A stretch of 64,000 bases of DNA from Hydrogenophaga sp. BPS33 (GTDB lineage: Bacteria; Pseudomonadota; Gammaproteobacteria; Burkholderiales; Burkholderiaceae_C), in assembly GCF_009859475.1 (NCBI RefSeq), contig NZ_CP044549.1, positions 1,178,001 to 1,242,000 of the forward strand. Direction: 5' to 3'. Below, piece after piece: positions 54,298 through 63,499 of this stretch. Under the pieces are notes generated by a model. The model saw only the letters and a list, made by a program, of their open reading frames with translations, had not been told where the DNA came from and did not search any database. Position numbers and translations under genes: made by a program. Each line of letters starts with the position of its first letter. The stretch's first letter is position 1.

Positions 54298-55818
54298 TCA
54301 CCATCCAGCGGGTGGTCTGCAGGACGGGAACGTTTGAGGTGTGCAAGACCCGTCGGACCCGGGTGGATTGAGGTCCACGAGGTACACCGCGCCGGCCTCA
54401 GGGGCTGAGGTGTCGGCCTGGTTGCCGTTGATGCCTTTGGCGTTGCTGCTTTCGCTGGGGGCGCCGAACGCCCATGTAAGGCCATTTCCCGAGAGGGTGA
54501 CGGCACCCAGTTCGGCGCGTTCCCGGCTGTTGCTGGCCTTCACATAGGCTTGCTGACGCCAGGTGCTGCCCTCGCGGGTCAAGACATGGACGGCGCCCGA
54601 TTCGACGACCGTGTTGCTGGTGGGGGTGGCATTGAAGCCGATGGCATTGCTGTTGTCATGGACCGCTCCCACAGCCAAGGTGTTGCCATCGCTGGTCAGG
54701 GCCAGCCGGATGCCGAAGTGGTTCAGCGTATGGGGGTAACTGCCTCTGAAAAGGGCTTGTTGATGCCAGTCGCCGGCGCTGAACGCGAAGACATAGGCGG
54801 CGCCGGCTTCGGGCATCGAGTCGCCCGGGCCGTTTTCCCTGTATGCGCCGACCGCCAGCGTGTGACCATCGGCCGACAGCGCCAAGCTCCATCCGAACTC
54901 TTCGTATGCCCCGATGTTGCTGGCCTTCAAGTAGCGCTGCTGGGTCCAGGTGCCCAAGTGGTCGCGGGTGAAGGTGTAGGCCGCGCCAGCACCTGGCTCG
55001 GACGTGTCGGCTTCGTTCCCGCCAAAGCCACTGGCTTCCCAGGATGCCCCCACCGCCAGCGTGTGGCCATCGCCGGAGAGGGCGACGCTGATGCCGAAGC
55101 CATGGTCGGGCTTGGTGTTGCTGGCTTTCACATAGGCCTGCTGGGTCCAGACGTCGGCCGGGTCGCGGGTGAAGACGTAGGCGGCGCCCGAGTAGTCCGC
55201 CAATTCATTGGGAACGCTGGTGGTGCCCGTGGTGTTGCTGCTTTCCCAGGGAGCGCCCACCGCCAATGTCCGACCGTCGGCCGACAACGCGACGCTCCAT
55301 CCGAACCCATCCGACGCCCCGATGTTGCTGGCCTTCAGATACGTTTGCTGTGTCCACGTCGTGCCGTTTCGGGTGAAAACGTACGCGGCGCCAGCTTGAG
55401 CAAGGGAGTCGTCCCCGGGGTTGAAGATGCTGCTACTGGCTTCCCCATACGCCCCGACCGCCATTGTGTGACCGTCGGCCGAAAGCGCCAGGCTCGCGCC
55501 AAAATTGTCGAAGATGTCCGGGTCGCTGGCTTTCAAATGTGCCTGCTGAACCCAGGTGTTGCCGCTGCGCACGAAGATGTGCACCTCGCCCTCGCCGCTG
55601 ATGGGTTGTGGCGATCCAACCGCCAGCGTGTTTCCGTCGGCCGACAGCACGGTGCTGGTGCCGAACTTGTCATCGGCTTTTGTGTTCGAGGATTTGATGT
55701 ACTGAATCGCCATCTCCATCTCTGCCTGCGGCACCGGCGACCCTCCGCAACTCGCTAGCAACAACAGCAGAATGCCGGCAAGGTGGCGGGTTCGGCGCTT
55801 GAAGAGGCTGAGGTTCAT
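54298..55818 (-). CDS. FG-GAP repeat lipoprotein (paralogue of the next gene)
   Basis: A 506-residue protein starting MNLSLFKRRTRHLAGILLLL, with a lipobox (LLLLASCGG). Seven repeats are visible (GFGWSVALSADGRTLAVGA, EFGWSLALSADGHTLAVGA and similar), the last one degenerate (ELGAVTLSGNGLTWAFGA). It ends in a short Cys-containing tail (CTPQTFPSCRPPAGW) absent from the neighbour at 52629-54191. The pair is a tandem duplication that has diverged, and probably both are outer-membrane-anchored beta-propellers. No ligand can be assigned. Confidence 0.85.
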   Translation of the reverse strand: MNLSLFKRRTRHLAGILLLLLASCGGSPVPQAEMEMAIQYIKSSNTKADDKFGTSTVLSADGNTLAVGSPQPISGEGEVHIFVRSGNTWVQQAHLKASDPDIFDNFGASLALSADGHTMAVGAYGEASSSIFNPGDDSLAQAGAAYVFTRNGTTWTQQTYLKASNIGASDGFGWSVALSADGRTLAVGAPWESSNTTGTTSVPNELADYSGAAYVFTRDPADVWTQQAYVKASNTKPDHGFGISVALSGDGHTLAVGASWEASGFGGNEADTSEPGAGAAYTFTRDHLGTWTQQRYLKASNIGAYEEFGWSLALSADGHTLAVGAYRENGPGDSMPEAGAAYVFAFSAGDWHQQALFRGSYPHTLNHFGIRLALTSDGNTLAVGAVHDNSNAIGFNATPTSNTVVESGAVHVLTREGSTWRQQAYVKASNSRERAELGAVTLSGNGLTWAFGAPSESSNAKGINGNQADTSAPEAGAVYLVDLNPPGSDGSCTPQTFPSCRPPAGW

Positions 55819-55956
55819 GATGGGCAGGGGCTTTGGTCGAGATGCACACACCTTGTAGGGGCCGTTGGCCAAGGGGGTATGCCCAGAGGCGCCACACTGA
55901 GGAACACCCGCCCCTTCATGGGTTCCTTGAGCGCCCCGACTTTTCTATGATGGGCT

Positions 55957-56700
55957 ATGGCTTCGACCTCCTCCGCCCTCAACGCTGCCGACGTGCTCGT
56001 GCTGCAACACCTCTTCGAAGATGGCCCGGGTTTCCTGGGCCAATGGCTGGATGCGCAAGGGATTGCCTGGCAGGTGCGCTGTGCCGAGGCGGGCGATCGG
56101 TATCCCGCCTCGGTGCGCGGCTACCGTGGCCTGGCGGTGCTCGGCGGGGCGTGGAGCGCGAACGACGAGCGCCCCACGCTGCGCCAGGCCGAGGGTCTCA
56201 TCCGCGAGGCCGATGCGCTGGGCATTCCCGTGATCGGCCACTGCCTGGGTGGCCAGTTGATGGCCAAGGCGCTCGGCGGCCGGGTGGAGCGCCTGCAGCA
56301 GCCCGAGGTGGGCTGGTGGCCGATCGCGCACAACGGCAGCGCCATGGCGCGCGCTTGGTTCGGAGACGACACAATGCCCACCGTGTACCAGTGGCACCAG
56401 GACGGCTTTACCCAGTTGCCGCCGGGCGCAGAGCTGCTGGCTTCGTCAGCCGCCTGCGCGCACCAGGCCTTCGCGCTCGGGCCGCATCTGGCGATGCAGT
56501 TCCACATCGAGATCACGCCGCAGAAGATCGCTACGTGGTTGAAGGAACCGGGCGATGCCTACGCGGCGAAGGTGCTGCGGCACCGCGACAGCGTGCAAGA
56601 CCCGGCGTCTATGACTGCGGCTACCCAGCGCTATCTCGCCGGCAGCGAGGCTTTGGCCGATCGCATCTACCGCCGTTGGCGCTCGGGCTGGCCCGATTAG
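55957..56700 (+). CDS. Class I glutamine amidotransferase-like protein
   Basis: A 247-residue type 1 GATase starting MASTSSALNAADVLVLQHLF. The catalytic cysteine lies in VIGHCLGGQLMAKALGG and the His-Glu pair in AMQFHIEITPQ. The protein resembles stand-alone GMP synthase-like amidotransferases (YfeJ type) that lack a synthase domain. The acceptor of ammonia, or a hydrolase role, is unknown. Its TAG stop overlaps the convergent thioesterase gene by 4 bases. Confidence 0.87.
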   Translation: MASTSSALNAADVLVLQHLFEDGPGFLGQWLDAQGIAWQVRCAEAGDRYPASVRGYRGLAVLGGAWSANDERPTLRQAEGLIREADALGIPVIGHCLGGQLMAKALGGRVERLQQPEVGWWPIAHNGSAMARAWFGDDTMPTVYQWHQDGFTQLPPGAELLASSAACAHQAFALGPHLAMQFHIEITPQKIATWLKEPGDAYAAKVLRHRDSVQDPASMTAATQRYLAGSEALADRIYRRWRSGWPD

Positions 56701-57131
56701 GACGTGGCCGAGGCGTCTGCCGGCGGCTGGATCGACCGGGGCCGGCCTTCCATGTCGATCGCCACGTAGGTCAGCGTGGCTTCGGTGACCTTCACGTACT
56801 GGCCCTGCGACGAGAAACGCTCGGCATACACCTCGACCTCCACCGTGACCGAGGTGCGGCCCACGCGCGTGACGCGGCCGAAGAAGCTCAGGATGTCGCC
56901 CACGCGCACCGGCTGCTTGAAGATGAACTGGTTCACCGCCACCGTGGCCTGGCGCCCGCGCGTGATGCGGGCCGGCAGCACCGCACCCGCCAGGTCCATC
57001 TGGGCCATGACCCAGCCGCCGAAGATGTCGCCGTTGGCGTTGCAGTCGCCAGGCAGGGGGATGACCTTGAGGACCAGCTCGCGGTCGGTCGGCAGGGAGG
57101 TCGGGGCGGGGACGCTTGAATCTGGGGACAT
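56697..57131 (-). CDS. Acyl-CoA thioesterase (YciA-like hotdog)
   Basis: A 144-residue thioesterase starting MSPDSSVPAPTSLPTDRELV. The YciA/BACH-type core is clear: LPGDCNANGDIFGGWVMAQM, with the catalytic Asp in GDIFGGW, then VAVNQFIFKQPVRVGDILSF. It hydrolyses acyl-CoAs of broad chain length in the cytoplasm. It is divergent from the Atm1-like exporter gene, with 37 bases between the starts, so the promoters overlap. Confidence 0.9.
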   Translation of the reverse strand: MSPDSSVPAPTSLPTDRELVLKVIPLPGDCNANGDIFGGWVMAQMDLAGAVLPARITRGRQATVAVNQFIFKQPVRVGDILSFFGRVTRVGRTSVTVEVEVYAERFSSQGQYVKVTEATLTYVAIDMEGRPRSIQPPADASATS

Positions 57132-57168
57132 GGGCACAATCTCTGGATAACAAGCCCCATTCTCCCGC

Positions 57169-59019
57169 ATGCGCCGCGACATTTCCTCTTCATCTCCTGT
57201 TTCCGCCTTGCCTGCCAGTGCCGGCTTGGCCGGTGCACCTCCCGCACCCCGCTCCGACTGGGCCACGCTCCAGCGCCTGTTGCCTTACCTGTGGCAATAC
57301 AAGGGCCGGGTGGTGCTCGCGCTGGCCTTCATGGTGGCGGCCAAGATGGCCAACGTGGGCGTGCCGCTGCTGCTCAAGGAACTGGTCGACGCCATGACCA
57401 TCCAGCCCGGCAGCGTGGCCTCGATGCTGGTGGTGCCCTTGGGGTTGCTGCTGGCGTACGGTTTGCTGCGCCTGTCCACCAGCGTGTTCACCGAACTGCG
57501 CGAACTGGTGTTCGCCAAGGCCACCGAGGGCGCCACGCGCAGCATTTCGCTGCAGGTGTTCGGGCATCTGCATGCGCTGAGCCTGCGATTTCACCTGGAG
57601 CGCCAGACCGGCGGCATGACGCGCGACATCGAGCGCGGCACGCGCGGCGTGCAGTCGCTCATCTCGTATTCGCTCTACAGCATCTTTCCCACGCTGATCG
57701 AGGTGGCCATGGTGCTCACCTTGCTGGGCACGAAGTTCGACATGGGCTACGTGTGGATTACCCTGGCAGCGCTGGTGCTGTACGTGACCTTCACCGTGAC
57801 CGTGACCGAGTGGCGCACGAAATTCCGCCGGCAGATGAACGAGCTGGAGTCCACCAGCCAGAGCCGCGCCATCGACTCGCTGCTGAACTACGAAACCGTC
57901 AAGTATTTCAACAACGAGCAGTTCGAGGCGCACCGGTACGACGCGGCGCTGGAGAAGCTGCGCCGCGCGCGCATCAAGAGCCAGACCACCTTGTCCATGC
58001 TCAACGCCGGGCAGCAGGTGGTGATCGCCGTGGCGCTGGTGCTCATGCTCTGGCGCGCCACGCAGGGCGTGGTGAGTGGCGAGCTCACACTGGGCGACCT
58101 GGTCATGGTCAACGCCTTCATGATCCAGCTCTACATTCCGCTGGGATTCCTCGGCGTGCTGTACCGCGAGATCAAGCAGAGCCTGACCGATCTGGAAAAG
58201 ATGTTCGCGCTGCTGGAGAAGGAACGCGAGATCGCCGATGTGCCCGGTGCGCAGCCGCTGGTGCTCGCTGGCGCGCCGGCGGTGAAGTTCGAGAACGTGC
58301 GCTTTTCGTATGAGCCTGCGCGCGAGATCCTGCACGGCATCAGCTTCGAGATTCCACCGGGCAAGACGGTGGCGGTGGTGGGGCCCTCGGGCTCGGGCAA
58401 GAGCACGCTGGCACGCCTGCTGTACCGGTTCTACGATGTAAGCAACGCGGACGAGGGCGGCCGGATCACCCTGGACGGGCAGGACGTCAAGAGCGTGACC
58501 CAGGCCAGCGTGCGCCAGGCGATCGGCATCGTGCCGCAGGACACGGTGCTGTTCAACGACACCATCGAATACAACATCCTCTACGGCCGCCCCGACGCGG
58601 GCCACGAGGCTGCGGTGCAGGCCGCGAAGGCCGCGCACATCCACGCCTTCATCGAGCGCCTGCCGCTGGGTTACCAGACCATGGTGGGTGAGCGCGGCCT
58701 CAAACTCTCGGGCGGTGAGAAGCAGCGCGTGGCCATTGCGCGCACGCTGCTGAAAAACCCGCCGATCGTGATCTTCGACGAGGCCACGTCGGCGCTGGAC
58801 TCGGCCAACGAGCGGGCGATCCAGGCCGAGCTCAAGAGCGCGGCGCGCAACAAGACCACGCTGGTGATCGCGCACCGCCTGTCCACGGTGGTGGACGCGC
58901 ACGAGATCCTGGTGCTGGTCAACGGCGAGATCGTGGAGCGCGGCACGCACGCCGACCTGGTGGGGCGTGGTGGCGTGTATGCCGGCATGTGGGCGCTGCA
59001 GCAGAGCGGCGCCGATTGA
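57169..59019 (+). CDS. Atm1-like ABC exporter (heavy-metal/glutathione type half-transporter)
   Basis: A 616-residue half-transporter. The membrane domain covers about residues 45-320 (VVLALAFMVAAKMANVGVPL, LSTSVFTELRELVFAKATEG) with the Atm1 family segment RFHLERQTGGMTRDIERGTR. The nucleotide-binding domain has VVGPSGSGKSTLARLLYRFY (Walker A), LKLSGGEKQRVAIARTLL (signature) and IVIFDEATSALDS (Walker B). Bacterial Atm1 homologues export glutathione conjugates or glutathione-metal complexes and protect from heavy metals. It acts as a homodimer in the inner membrane. Confidence 0.92.
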   Translation: MRRDISSSSPVSALPASAGLAGAPPAPRSDWATLQRLLPYLWQYKGRVVLALAFMVAAKMANVGVPLLLKELVDAMTIQPGSVASMLVVPLGLLLAYGLLRLSTSVFTELRELVFAKATEGATRSISLQVFGHLHALSLRFHLERQTGGMTRDIERGTRGVQSLISYSLYSIFPTLIEVAMVLTLLGTKFDMGYVWITLAALVLYVTFTVTVTEWRTKFRRQMNELESTSQSRAIDSLLNYETVKYFNNEQFEAHRYDAALEKLRRARIKSQTTLSMLNAGQQVVIAVALVLMLWRATQGVVSGELTLGDLVMVNAFMIQLYIPLGFLGVLYREIKQSLTDLEKMFALLEKEREIADVPGAQPLVLAGAPAVKFENVRFSYEPAREILHGISFEIPPGKTVAVVGPSGSGKSTLARLLYRFYDVSNADEGGRITLDGQDVKSVTQASVRQAIGIVPQDTVLFNDTIEYNILYGRPDAGHEAAVQAAKAAHIHAFIERLPLGYQTMVGERGLKLSGGEKQRVAIARTLLKNPPIVIFDEATSALDSANERAIQAELKSAARNKTTLVIAHRLSTVVDAHEILVLVNGEIVERGTHADLVGRGGVYAGMWALQQSGAD

Positions 59020-59025
59020 TACGCA

Positions 59026-60018
59026 CTACTTGATCGTGAGATCGCTCTTCTTGATGAAGTCGGCGATCTGCTGGGCCTCGTCGCGGTAGCTCTTGCCGAA
59101 TTGCGCTGCCGTCTGGCGTTTGATGACCAGGCCCTCGCCCGCCAGCTTCTGAGCGATGGACGGGTCTTGCAAGGCTTTCCCGATGGCCGCGTTCAATTGG
59201 TCCACGATGGCGGTGGGCGTGCCAGGCGGTGCGAACACACCCAGCGCGCCACTGGCGTTCAGGCCAGGCGCGCCGTGGGCTGCCATCAGTGGCAAGTCCG
59301 GGAACAACGGGGAGGGGTCGGGCGATCCAATCGCCAGGGCGCGCACGTTGCCGGCTTGCAGCTGCCCCGCGGCCAGGGACGAAGAACTGAAAATGGCCTG
59401 AACCTGGCCGCCGAGCATGTCCTGCATCATCTGCGCCGCGCCCTTGTAGGGCACGGGCGTCATCTTCAGGCCGTAGGCGGCGTTCATGTGTTCCAGTGCG
59501 AAGTGGTTGGGCGAGCCGGTGCCACTGGTGCCGAAGTTGATCTTGCCCGGACGGCTTTTCACGTAGGCGACAAACTCGTCCAGGTTCTTGGCGGGGAAAT
59601 CGGCGTTCACCAGCAGCAAGGTGGTGGGGCGGCCGACAGAGGCCACCGGCAGCAGGTCGCGGACCGGATCGAAGTTCAAGCTGCGGTCGGTGGCGGCAGC
59701 GATCTGAAGCGAGGTGTACGCCGTGAACAGAATGGTGTAGCCATCCGGCTTGGCGCGCGCGATGGTGCCACCCCCCACGGCACCGGCCGCACCGCCCTTG
59801 TTTTCGGGCACGACCTGTTGGCCGAGGATCCCGGTGAGCGTGGTGCCCAGCTGCCGTGCCACGGTATCGACAATGGCCCCGGGCGGGTAGCCGATGACCA
59901 TGGTGATGGGGCGCGAAGGGTAGGCGGTCTGCGCGTTCGCGGTGATCGCCGTGAAAGCCAGCAGGCCTGCGAATGCCGCAAAGCCTCGGCGCCGCCACGG
60001 GGTGTGGGTGTCTTGCAT
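59026..60018 (-). CDS. Bug-family periplasmic solute receptor
   Basis: A 330-residue receptor with a signal peptide (RRRGFAAFAGLLAFTAITAN, cleavage after NAQ). Bug marks are YPSRPITMVIGYPPGAIVD, ENKGGAAGAVGGG and AKPDGYTILF. It follows the benzoate-CoA ligase gene after 115 bases on the same strand, so its ligand may be benzoate or a related acid (inference). No tripartite membrane subunits are adjacent. Confidence 0.9.
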   Translation of the reverse strand: MQDTHTPWRRRGFAAFAGLLAFTAITANAQTAYPSRPITMVIGYPPGAIVDTVARQLGTTLTGILGQQVVPENKGGAAGAVGGGTIARAKPDGYTILFTAYTSLQIAAATDRSLNFDPVRDLLPVASVGRPTTLLLVNADFPAKNLDEFVAYVKSRPGKINFGTSGTGSPNHFALEHMNAAYGLKMTPVPYKGAAQMMQDMLGGQVQAIFSSSSLAAGQLQAGNVRALAIGSPDPSPLFPDLPLMAAHGAPGLNASGALGVFAPPGTPTAIVDQLNAAIGKALQDPSIAQKLAGEGLVIKRQTAAQFGKSYRDEAQQIADFIKKSDLTIK

Positions 60019-60133
60019 CGTGTTGTCTCCTGGAAGTCGCCCGCCGCTTGCGGGTGCCGGCGATGATCCTAGGAGGAATGCAAGGCTTGCGCGGGTTTTG
60101 TTGGCTGCGTTTCGTTCAGCGAAACCGACCGGC

Positions 60134-61717
60134 TCAAGCCGCGCCGCTCTCGCGCTCGCGCAACCGGAAGCGCTGGATCTTCCCCGTCGCCGTCTTCGGC
60201 AATTCGGGGAGGAACTCGATGAAGCGCGGGTATTTGTAGGGCGCGAGTTTTTCTTTCACGAAGGCCTGCAGTTCGGCTTCGGTGGCCTTCGCTTCGGGCT
60301 TGAGCACCACGAAGGCCTTGGTCTTGGTCAGGCCGTCGGCATCGGTCTTGCCAATCACGGCGGCTTCCAGCACCGCCGGGTGCTGCACCAGCGTGGCCTC
60401 GACCTCGAACGGGCTCACGTAGATGCCGCTGACCTTGAGCATGTCGTCGTTGCGGCCGGCGTAGGTGCAGTAGCCGTCGGCGTCGCGCGTGTACTTGTCG
60501 CCGGCCTTGGTCCAGCCGCCCTGGAAGGTGTCGCGGCTCTTGCCGCGGTTGTTCCAGTACATCAGGGCGGCGCTGGGGCCGCGGATGTAGAGGTCGCCGA
60601 TCTCGCCATCGGCCACCGGCCGGCCGTCTTCGCCGCGCAGTTCGATGTCGTAGCCTGGCACCGGCTTGCCGGTGGTGCCATAGCGCACGTCGCCAGGGCG
60701 GTTGGAGAGAAACACGTGCAGCATTTCGGTGGAGCCGATGCCGTCGATGATTTCCACGCCGAAGTGGTTCGTCCAGCGTTGGCCGATGTCTTGTGGGAGC
60801 GCTTCGCCGGCTGATGAACACAGGCGCAGGGCGACCTCGTTCCTCTTGGGCAGATCGGCCGCCGCGAGCATGCCGCCGTAACCCGTGGGCGCACCGTAGA
60901 ACACGGTGGGTTTCTGGTCCACGAAGCGCTTGAAGCAGGCTTGCGGCGTGGGGCGCTCGGCCATCAGCACCACGCTGGCACCGACGCTGAGGGGGAAGGT
61001 GAGGGCATTGCCCAGGCCGTAGGCGAAGAACAGTTTGGCGGCGGAAAACACCACGTCGCTCTCGCGCAGACCGAGCACGGCCTTGCCGTAGAGCTCGGCC
61101 GTCCAGTACAGATTGGCCTGCGTGTGCACGGCTCCCTTGGGCGCGCCGGTGGAGCCGGAGGAAAACAGCCAGAACGCCGGTTCGTCGCCGTGGGTGTTGG
61201 CGGCGGCCTGCGCCGGGTCGTGGCGCGCGACGAGCTGGGCGAAGTCGTGCACGCCGTTGGGCAGCGCACCAGTGGCGCGCGAGGCGACGATGTGCCGCAC
61301 CTCATGGCCACCTTCCTGCGCATCCAGCTTGTCCAGCGCGGTCTGCAGCGTAGGCAGCAAGGCGGCGGACACGAGGGCGGCCTGGGCGCGGCTGTTGGCC
61401 ATCATGTACGCGTAGTCCTGTGCGGTGAGCAGCGTGTTCACCGCCACCGGCACCACGCCCGCGTGCAGCGCGCCCAGGAAGGCCACCACCCAATCGCTGC
61501 TGTCGTGCATGAGCAGCAGCACGCGTTCTTCGCGCCGCAGGCCGAGAGCGGTGAGCGCCGAGGAGAAGCGCAGTACCTGGTCCGCGAGCTGGCCGTAGGT
61601 GAGCGTGCCTTGGTCGTCGATCAGGGCGTTCTTCTCCGCGCGCCCGGCGTTGGTTTCGAGCAAATGGCGCGCGAAGTTGAAGCGCTCAGGGGGGGCGGCG
61701 ACGTGGGGGGTGTTCAT
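60134..61717 (-). CDS. bclA: Benzoate-CoA ligase
   Basis: A 527-residue ANL enzyme starting MNTPHVAAPPERFNFARHLL, with GAGGAG before ATG 61717. Motifs are LFSSGSTGAPKGAVHTQAN, DGIGSTEMLHVFLSN, the hinge AGRNDDMLKVSGIYVSPFEV and the lysine region LPKTATGKIQRFRLRE. The GIGSTEMLHVF segment and size match benzoate-CoA ligases of the aerobic benzoyl-CoA (box) pathway, which convert benzoate, ATP and CoA to benzoyl-CoA. It lies 29 bases after boxD and opposite boxR, confirming the pathway. Confidence 0.9.
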   Translation of the reverse strand: MNTPHVAAPPERFNFARHLLETNAGRAEKNALIDDQGTLTYGQLADQVLRFSSALTALGLRREERVLLLMHDSSDWVVAFLGALHAGVVPVAVNTLLTAQDYAYMMANSRAQAALVSAALLPTLQTALDKLDAQEGGHEVRHIVASRATGALPNGVHDFAQLVARHDPAQAAANTHGDEPAFWLFSSGSTGAPKGAVHTQANLYWTAELYGKAVLGLRESDVVFSAAKLFFAYGLGNALTFPLSVGASVVLMAERPTPQACFKRFVDQKPTVFYGAPTGYGGMLAAADLPKRNEVALRLCSSAGEALPQDIGQRWTNHFGVEIIDGIGSTEMLHVFLSNRPGDVRYGTTGKPVPGYDIELRGEDGRPVADGEIGDLYIRGPSAALMYWNNRGKSRDTFQGGWTKAGDKYTRDADGYCTYAGRNDDMLKVSGIYVSPFEVEATLVQHPAVLEAAVIGKTDADGLTKTKAFVVLKPEAKATEAELQAFVKEKLAPYKYPRFIEFLPELPKTATGKIQRFRLRERESGAA

Positions 61718-61746
61718 GGGCTTGTCTCCTCGTCGGATTTTTAGGG

Positions 61747-63324
61747 TCAGACGCTGAACGGTACGGCAGATGTGGCCAACACGTCCAGCGCGGCACTGCT
61801 GGCCTGCACCGCGCTGCGGCGGTGGTAGAAGCCGAGCGCGCGCAAGCCGCCCAGTTCTTCGCCGCCGCCGGCACGCCCCGGGCCTCCGTGCAAGGACATG
61901 GGCATCACATTGCCATGGCCGGTCTGGCTGGCCGCGACGTCGGGCGAGATAGCGTGCACGCGGCCATGGGCCGAGCCGAGTTCGAGCGCGGCGCTGGCGG
62001 TGAAGGTCGGGTCGGCGCTGAAGACCGAGCACACCAGCGAACCTTCGCCGCGGCGGATGAGTCCGTAGGCCTGTTCGATGCTGTCGTAGGCCATGAGCGT
62101 GGCCACTGGGCCGAACACTTCAACCTCGTGCAGCACCTTCGCCTTCGTGGGTTCGCGCGAACCCAGCAACACAGGCGCCACGCAGGCAGCCACCTTCGCG
62201 TCGGCATCCACCAGCGCGGCACTGCCGCCGTCGAACAGCAGCTCGGCCTCGGCGCGCAACTTGGCGATGCCTTCGATCACGCTGGCTTTCTGCTCCTGGC
62301 TCACCAGAGATCCCATGCGCACGGTCTCCGTGCGCGGGTTGCCCACGCTGGTTTTGGCCAGCTTGGCACCGATGGCCTGCGCGGCGGCATCAAAGAGCGC
62401 GCGCGGCACGAACACGCGCCGGATCGCGGTGCACTTCTGGCCGGACTTCACCGTCATCTCGCGCGCCACTTCGCTCACGAGCAAGGTGAAGGCTTCGCTG
62501 TCGGCGGTGGCCGCCGGGTCGAGCAGGGCACTGTTGAGGCTGTCGGCCTCGATGTTGCAGCGCACCGAACGTTCGGCCACGGCGGGGTGGCTGCGGATGA
62601 TGCGCGCGGTCTCGGCCGAGCCGGTGAACGAGACCACGTCGAACGGTTGCAGCTGGTCCATCAGCCCGGCGGAGGAGCCGCAGACCACCGAGAGCGCGCC
62701 CGGCGGCAGGATGTTGGCGTCGATCACGTCCTTCACCATGCGTTGCGTGAGCCAGGCGGTGGCGGTGGCCGGCTTGACGATCACCGGCACGCCCGAGAGC
62801 AGCGCCGGCGCGGCCTTCTCCCACAGTCCCCAGCTCGGGAAATTGAAGGCGTTGATGAACAGCGCCACGCCGTGGGTGGGCTGCAGGATGTGCTGGGTCT
62901 GGAACACCGGGTCCTTGCCCATGCGGAGGCGTTCGCCATCGAGCAGGGCCCGGGCGCTGCCCAGGGCTTCGCCCTGCTTGGCGTAGTAACCCAGGGTGAA
63001 GATGCCGCCGTCGATGTCGACCGCCGAGTCCTTGGTGGTGGTGCCCGAGTTGGCGGTGGCGATCTCGTAATAGGCGTCACGGTGGGCCTGCAGCACCTTG
63101 ACGATGGCGGCGAGCATGCCGGCGCGTTCGCCGTAGCTCAGTGCGCGCAAGGCCTTGCCGCCTTTTTCGCGCGCGAAGGCGAACCCGGCGGCCAGATCGA
63201 GCCCGGCGCTGCTCACGCGGGCGATCTCGGTGCCGAGCACCGGGTCGAACAGCGGCGTGCCGGCGCCAGTGCCGCTTTGCCATTGGCCGCCGAGGAAGTT
63301 GGGAAGCAGGGTGCTGGTGGTCAT
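61747..63324 (-). CDS. boxD: 3,4-dehydroadipyl-CoA semialdehyde dehydrogenase
   Basis: A 525-residue aldehyde dehydrogenase starting MTTSTLLPNFLGGQWQSGTG. Marks of the PaaZ-N/BoxD group are IFTLGYYAKQGEALGSARAL and INAFNFPSWGLWEKAAPALL; the catalytic cysteine is in VKSGQKCTAIRRVFVP and the C-terminal HGNVMPMSLHGGPGRAGGGE is typical. BoxD oxidises the ring-opened semialdehyde of the aerobic benzoyl-CoA pathway with NADP. It is the first gene of the boxD-bclA-Bug operon, divergent from boxR. The other box genes (boxA, boxB, boxC) are not in the window. Confidence 0.9.
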   Translation of the reverse strand: MTTSTLLPNFLGGQWQSGTGAGTPLFDPVLGTEIARVSSAGLDLAAGFAFAREKGGKALRALSYGERAGMLAAIVKVLQAHRDAYYEIATANSGTTTKDSAVDIDGGIFTLGYYAKQGEALGSARALLDGERLRMGKDPVFQTQHILQPTHGVALFINAFNFPSWGLWEKAAPALLSGVPVIVKPATATAWLTQRMVKDVIDANILPPGALSVVCGSSAGLMDQLQPFDVVSFTGSAETARIIRSHPAVAERSVRCNIEADSLNSALLDPAATADSEAFTLLVSEVAREMTVKSGQKCTAIRRVFVPRALFDAAAQAIGAKLAKTSVGNPRTETVRMGSLVSQEQKASVIEGIAKLRAEAELLFDGGSAALVDADAKVAACVAPVLLGSREPTKAKVLHEVEVFGPVATLMAYDSIEQAYGLIRRGEGSLVCSVFSADPTFTASAALELGSAHGRVHAISPDVAASQTGHGNVMPMSLHGGPGRAGGGEELGGLRALGFYHRRSAVQASSAALDVLATSAVPFSV

Positions 63325-63394
63325 GCGTGTCTCGCTGGTGTGTCGTGGAAGCCGCCCGCCGGCGCTGGCCGCAGGCACTGAATGGCGCTATAAA

Positions 63395-63434
63395 TGCACT
63401 ATCTTGCGCTTTTGGGATTGTGCATTAAAGTGCA
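63395..63434. promoter_or_regulatory. TGCA repeats, probable BoxR operator
   Basis: In the 175-bp boxD-boxR gap, TGCA-N6-TGCA (63421-63434, TGCATTAAAGTGCA) and a near copy TGCA-N6-TGCG (63395-63408) lie 12 bases apart in an AT-richer stretch. TGCA repeats are the sites described for the BzdR/BoxR family. Position between the divergent genes supports control of both by BoxR with benzoyl-CoA as inducer (known for the family). Confidence 0.65.
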
Positions 63435-63499
63435 TGTCTTGACGCTTGGCAAGCCCGTCCAGCGTTTTCCTGCACTGCTCCTTGAAAGGCTAGCTCTTC

